Shown here in pieces: positions 59,127 through 64,000 of a stretch of DNA of 64,000 nt; the first letter of the stretch is position 1, and the number at the start of each line of letters is the position of its first letter. The position numbers and the translations under genes were made by a program. The stretch is from Congeria kusceri. Taxonomy: Eukaryota; Mollusca; Bivalvia; Myida; Dreissenidae. The notes beneath the pieces are model-generated. The model ran no database searches and was not told where the DNA came from. It saw only the letters and a list, made by a program, of their open reading frames with translations. The stretch covers positions 62,001-126,000 of the forward strand of contig JAPFQT010000421.1 in assembly GCA_027627225.1 (NCBI GenBank). The letters run 5' to 3'.

Positions 59127-61546
59127 TATATTTGATATAATTACATCTTCTCCAGAAGAAAGAATTTCTTATATAGTAAGCTTGTAATTATATAGTAAAG
59201 CTTAAATAAAGATTATTTGGTTTATGCTGTTTATCACACATGTTCAATGTGTGAATGCGTTTTCGGCACATAAGTGTAAAAAGCGGTTACTTCATTTGAA
59301 GCAAAGGTGTTTATAAACAAACTTGTCTGTGTTCATTATTTAAAATTCATTGGTTTTGGTTTTGACCTTCTATCACACCTCTTTTGCACATCGATGTGAA
59401 ACTTAAACATTTGTTTATATTAATATAATCTAAAGACCTGTCTGCTTCATAAAATGAAAGAAGACACATATATTGTATCTTTTTCAAGAACAAAATACTT
59501 GTTTAATAGATATAACCCTATATCAATAGATTTGACCTGCTACCGCATCAATGTCAGGAAGCATTAAGTATGCGAAGCGTAGTAATTATCGATTAACTGA
59601 CTAGTTTATCTGCACATTAAAGAAGAGTTCCATCAAGACCGATTTCGGAATACACTAAAGTACACGGTTGTTTAAAAAAGAACAATTAGACTTTACGCTT
59701 TTTTACTACAGTATTAAATAATACAAAATCAAATACCTCAATAGAAATTCATCGAAATTAAGGAGGAGAGGACGAAGAAGAAGAAGAAGATTTGATGATG
59801 ATGATGCAATGTACAAGGGCCTCGATGAAAGATAGACAAACATACAAACACTTTTATTGGCGAATTCACACGGTACGTAGCCCCAAAAACATGATAAATA
59901 TATTACACCCAATATCATGTCATAGAAATGTGACATGACACAATTGAGATTTGTTTTTCGAGAATGTTCTTAACATATTCGATGTGATATTAATATTAGG
60001 ATTTTAATAATTTCTTAAACACAATTGAAATTTAGATATGAATAATAATATATATAAACATTTGAGCATTTGTAGAAAATTCAAACACTTTGTTTTACAA
60101 GTTATATCATTAATTTAACAATATTCATGGCTTTAAATAGCCGAAATATCTTATCTAAATTAATATTTTCAAAATTAAATATGTGATTCGACGCTTAAGA
60201 AGAACATCATTTAAATTGATAAACATATTATGAATCGTATTTATTATGTCGGTTCGATATTTAGTTGTGAAATGGATATTCTTAAACAACCCTGCTTATT
60301 CTAATTAGTTTGTGGTTTTAATAAGCGGTAAAATGGCATTCGTCCTCAAAATCTTGACTTTTGTACAGTTCATAACACTTCATCTCGTTTCTTATCGATC
60401 TGGGGTCTTTATCTGAAGCAATTATCGTTACTTAAGTTAAGGTGTAAAATACGAGAGACCGCTACGATACCGCTATTTCAATATCCATTTTTTTTCCAAT
60501 AATGTATATTTCTGATAATTTGTCTACAGATAATTCACACAAATACTATATGCAAAATGTAATAAAAATTGTGTCGTCGGCCTTGTTTTGATTTTATTTG
60601 CTATTATGCAACATGCACTTTTGCGCTAAAACTGCTAAAATTCTACTTGTCTTAAAACTATCGAAAATCACTGATAAAAGTTGAAAATTGCAAAATTTAT
60701 GAAGTTTTTAAGCTTTAATACAGCAATTAACATGGAATGAAAACAAACATCATCAATAATATGCATTACATTAGATAAATGTTAAGAAATCGAGATTTTT
60801 TAAATGATATGTTGTCGATAAACCCGATAAAAATCTTAGTATTTCAGTCACATATTACAGATTATAAAATGTTCAATATAATAGAATTTTGAAAAACTAC
60901 CAAAATTTATTGCACTATATGTTCTCATCATAAAGCAAGATTTAAAAATATATCACTACCCAAAAGCCATATTTTACAAAATACAGCAATTCAGCAGACT
61001 AAAGTGCACATTTTCGGGAATTAATTCACACAGTTTAAATAAATATCACACTATTAGATGGAATTATAACAGCTTACAGAAGAAACAAAAAAAAAAACAA
61101 AGATATAAATTAAATTACAACTAGATCTACAACCTGACGTTCCTACAAATCCGAAATAGAGTGTCCTAAATAACGTGCTTGTGCTGAAGTTCAACATTCA
61201 ATTGTTTTCTTTGTTGGTTTGTATATTTTCATGTCATAATTTCAGCTGAACAGATGATGATAAACATTTTAGAACATCTTTTGATATGAATGCCCTTTCT
61301 TTCGAAATAAATCTGCATCGACAAAACAGTTCCGGAATGTGCCTGAAAATAAGCAGTTAAACATCACAATGTCCGCATAATAGCATATTTACGGTCATAT
61401 AGTAAAAAATATCCCCGAAATATAAATCTGGCGCAACACTCTTTAAATCTTGGTTAAATACCGATGGTTTCTTTTCCTTGCGACACCTTGTGTGTGGCTT
61501 TAAATAAAGTCGATTTTCAAGAGAACATTTAATATTCTGTTTATTA
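59127..61546. other. AT-rich interval with no firm gene
   Basis: A small ATG frame at 60,333-60,416 starts MAFVLKILTFVQFITLHLVS and looks like a signal peptide, but is only 27 codons. (GAA)n/(GAT)n simple repeats lie near 59,775-59,807. Nothing else is recognisable. Confidence 0.35.
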
Positions 61547-62200
61547 CGGTGGCATAAATGTGACACATGATTTATTTAATTTAGCGGTATCTATTACGTG
61601 TGCACGCGAAAGTTATTACGTGCGCACCTGTTGGATATTACGTGCGTACGCGATAGGTATATCATTCGCACGCAATAGTTATTACGTGCGAAAGTGATAG
61701 TTATTACGATAGTGCGAACGCGATAGTATTACGTTCGCACACTATAGGTATTACGTGCAGTGATAGTACGCGATAGTAATACGTGCGCACGCGATACTAC
61801 TATTTGCGCGCACGATAGCTATTTCGTGTGCACTCGATAGCTAAGGCTAAAAAAATGACGACTTGTTTTTCAGGCACTTTTTCAACAACAAAAAAAATGA
61901 GAAGGGAGAGGGAATTTTAATTTTTATTTAAGATTGTATTTTTATTGTATTTTTTCTTACTATTTTTCTATAAAAACGTTGAAATAAATTATCAAAACAA
62001 TGAAATAAATACAGATTACTTACAGTTTTAAGTTTTAATACCAACACAAGCTGTATTTTAAAAATACAATGTTTTCCAGTTACAACATAGCTCAATCAAA
62101 ATGTTTATTGCCATGGTTTTCTTATCAACTATATTAGGAAGCAAATTTCTTAGTAACACTCGTTTAACACATTCGCTTCTAAAGAACACAAACTGTCACT

Positions 62201-62482
62201 TCAAAACCTAATATTAAAATTTTCGTTTAAATTAAAGAGAAATGCTACAAGACTATAAATAAGTGGTGACATATAACCCGATGGAACATGCTTGAACACA
62301 CCAAAAAACATGTCACCATCACTAAATGTCGCTGTTAAATAGGACTTATCCCAATTTTGGGACATATATACAGCCATAGAGACAAGTGCATGGCTTAAAG
62401 CCTCCCACTTCACTTTATGGAAAGGCAATCGATATGAAAAGCAAATATCAGGTTGGGTACATCTAAAAATGAACGTCTTCAT
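62201..62482 (-). pseudogene. Decayed unknown protein in TIR element C, part 2
   Basis: A 93-codon frame reads MSQNWDKSYLTATFSDGDMF then GVFKHVPSGYMSPLIYS and ends at 62,201-62,203. Composition is protein-like and unlike flanking AT-rich frames. It lies one frame over from part 1 (62,479-62,676), directly adjoining, which suggests one gene broken by a frameshift. No transposase motif or known domain is recognised. It could be an unknown transposase, a captured host gene or an element-specific accessory protein. Confidence 0.45.
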
Positions 62483-62676
62483 AAAATGAACATCTTGTAA
62501 CCCTGTACTGTAGATGTACCAGCCTCCTCAACATAGAACCGAACAAAAAGTCCAAAAGCACCGACGGCGTCATTGACAATAACATCAAATTCAACAGTTT
62601 TAAAAGTTGAGTTTTTAGCAACCCCTAATTTCGCTGTCAGTAATGTATAGTTTGATAATAAATCATTTATGAATCT
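62479..62676 (-). pseudogene. Decayed unknown protein in TIR element C, part 1
   Basis: On the minus strand, a TTTTCAG acceptor-like string precedes a frame with FINDLLSNYTLLTAKLGVAK, then VEFDVIVNDAVGAFGLFVRF and a TGA at 62,479-62,481. It overlaps the start of part 2 in another frame. Further shifted fragments upstream (up to about 62,760) may be additional pieces. The family is not recognised. Confidence 0.4.
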
Positions 62677-63155
62677 GAAAACCTTTTAAAGAGATTAAAG
62701 AATGTGTCGTCTTTACTATAGGCAGAGAGTATATGCCATGACTTTATAACGTTTTCATTGCTTTGACATCAAGAGCCTTTTTTATCAGGAAGGCTACCCG
62801 ATATACCGAATGTACACGAATTTATACGGAATTTTACCTCTACCAGATTCTTCAGCTGAGTTAAAATGAAAATTCGAGAAAACATTAATATTTTTTTGGG
62901 TATAAAATCAATTTTGGAGCGGGCCATAAAAAAACAAAGAGGCGGTGCCTGAAAAACAAATCATTAATTTTTTAGCCTAACCCAAATTAAACCAATGAGA
63001 ATATGTGTCATATTATTGGTCATTTATTACGTGCGTTCTTAATCTATCGCATGCAAACGTAATAACTATTGCGTGGCCACGTAATAGCTATCTCGTGCGC
63101 ACGTATTAGATACCGCTAAATAAAATATCTCATATGTCTTCTTTATGCCACCGTA

Positions 63156-64000
63156 GATTTTTGTCATTAAATAAAAAATATACCAAATCAGTCACTAAAT
63201 TTAAACTTTCTTTAAAGTTCGCATGAAAAGAAAAAAAAGGCATAACAACATTAATAATATAAAAGTTGCATCTGACCAGAGAGAATATTTGACTATCTGA
63301 CCAGTTTTGGCATAGTTTACTAGTTTATATCATAGGAACGTTGTTATTTTACAATCATGACAAACATCAAAACAAATCAGATAATACAACAATAATATAG
63401 TCAATGCTGTTATTGCGTCCTTATAAATTCCTAAATACGGTCTCTGTAATTTAAGTCTTTAATATGATATTTTAAACGCAGCGTGGAAAGAAAACAATTT
63501 AATTTTAGTTGGCCCTAGTCCCTACTTCGCCACCCTAGTGTTGAAACGTAACCTTTGCCCCTGAAACTTTGGTGACAGGGCCATACGTTTTGCGTAATGT
63601 GTGTATCTTAAACATTAATGTTTAAAAAGAAAACAAAAGATTGTGAGAACACGCTGTGTGTCGTAAGTGATCCAACACCAACGCGTACACCAGGCACCTT
63701 TTTAAAGGGAGGGGGCCAGAGGGGCATGTGCTTCCAACTGGACACAAATAATTTATGCTACTTGTAATGTGAAACAAAGCCAAAGGGTTGCCCCTAAACC
63801 GTGATCGTCAATTTTAAATAAAGAGATAAGGGAACATATTAACATGTTGGGACTGTTGCACTAGGGAAATGTGTTCGCAGCTGACCGATATAATGTTTAG
63901 ATACTTACATACTTAAAATATTGTTTGTTTGCGGTATTGCGAACAAGAATGTTAAGGTAAGGTATGTTTGTTACATACTTCAAGTTACAACATCTCCTAC
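63156..64000. other. Unassigned sequence to the window end
   Basis: This is mixed AT-rich and moderately GC-rich DNA. No exon, RNA or repeat family was identified. Confidence 0.4.

Larger units (their letters stand above)
61547..63153. mobile_element. GGTGGCATA-type TIR element C, 1.6 kb
   Basis: The left end CGGTGGCATAAATGTGACAC and the right end (reverse CGGTGGCATAAAGAAGACAT) form imperfect TIRs that share TTTAGCGGTATCTA about 35-50 bp in, flanked by TA (61,545-61,546 and 63,154-63,155). Both ends then carry diverged copies of the CG-rich near-palindromic unit (61,590-61,845 and 63,020-63,110). An inner inverted phrase TTGTTTTTCAGGCAC occurs near 61,866 and in reverse near 62,960. A decayed minus-strand coding region sits between. 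It is older and larger than element B but clearly of the same design. Confidence 0.85.

Overview
The window looks like non-coding, repeat-dense animal nuclear DNA. It is AT-rich and has long microsatellites, decayed non-LTR retrotransposons, fold-back elements, tRNA-derived repeats and spliced exons with normal GT/AG borders. No bacterial features (operons, Shine-Dalgarno sites, dense genes) are visible. Several repeat families resemble ones described from bivalve molluscs: pearl/Helentron-like elements with ~156-bp tandem units, simple-repeat-rich ~285-bp and ~150-bp tandem families, and a CR1-like element that begins with a 2A peptide. I infer a bivalve or close lophotrochozoan. The species cannot be fixed from sequence alone.

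Layout. 0-8 kb: pearl-like tandem repeats, a broken CR1-like retrotransposon (3.06-6.2 kb) with a 2A motif, then a ~285-bp tandem family carrying nuclear-receptor-like sites. 8-17 kb: a CG-motif terminal-inverted-repeat (TIR) element, a PIF/Harbinger-like MITE, a 2.6-kb minisatellite of 32-bp units with higher-order structure, a 41-bp array, a reverse-transcriptase remnant and a Harbinger transposase remnant. 17-26 kb: SINE and LINE tails, and two inverted copies of a ~0.5-kb segment, one of them inside a TIR element. 26-40 kb: AT-rich sequence with one convincing host terminal exon (minus strand, 26.3 kb) and several fold-back elements. 40.4-44.2 kb: a nearly complete but frameshifted L1/Tx1-like element with a poly-A tail. 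44-53 kb: more tandem families and a degenerate minisatellite. 53.3-54.0 kb: the last two coding exons of a protein tyrosine kinase gene on the minus strand, which join in phase. 55.9-56.3 kb: a ~390-bp TG/TGCG array. 58.6-63.2 kb: two related TIR elements built from a CG-rich near-palindromic ~22-bp unit, the larger one holding a decayed unknown reading frame.

The most unusual thread is a set of three TIR elements (24.5, 58.6 and 61.5 kb). They share the terminus GGTGGCATA, lie between TA dinucleotides and carry arrays of quasi-palindromic units inside their ends, but differ in internal sequence. One carries a 486-bp segment whose TIR-less near-identical copy lies only 2.3 kb away. No transposase for the set is recognisable. 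Host genes are represented only by terminal exons of two minus-strand genes, whose upstream parts lie beyond what I could identify.
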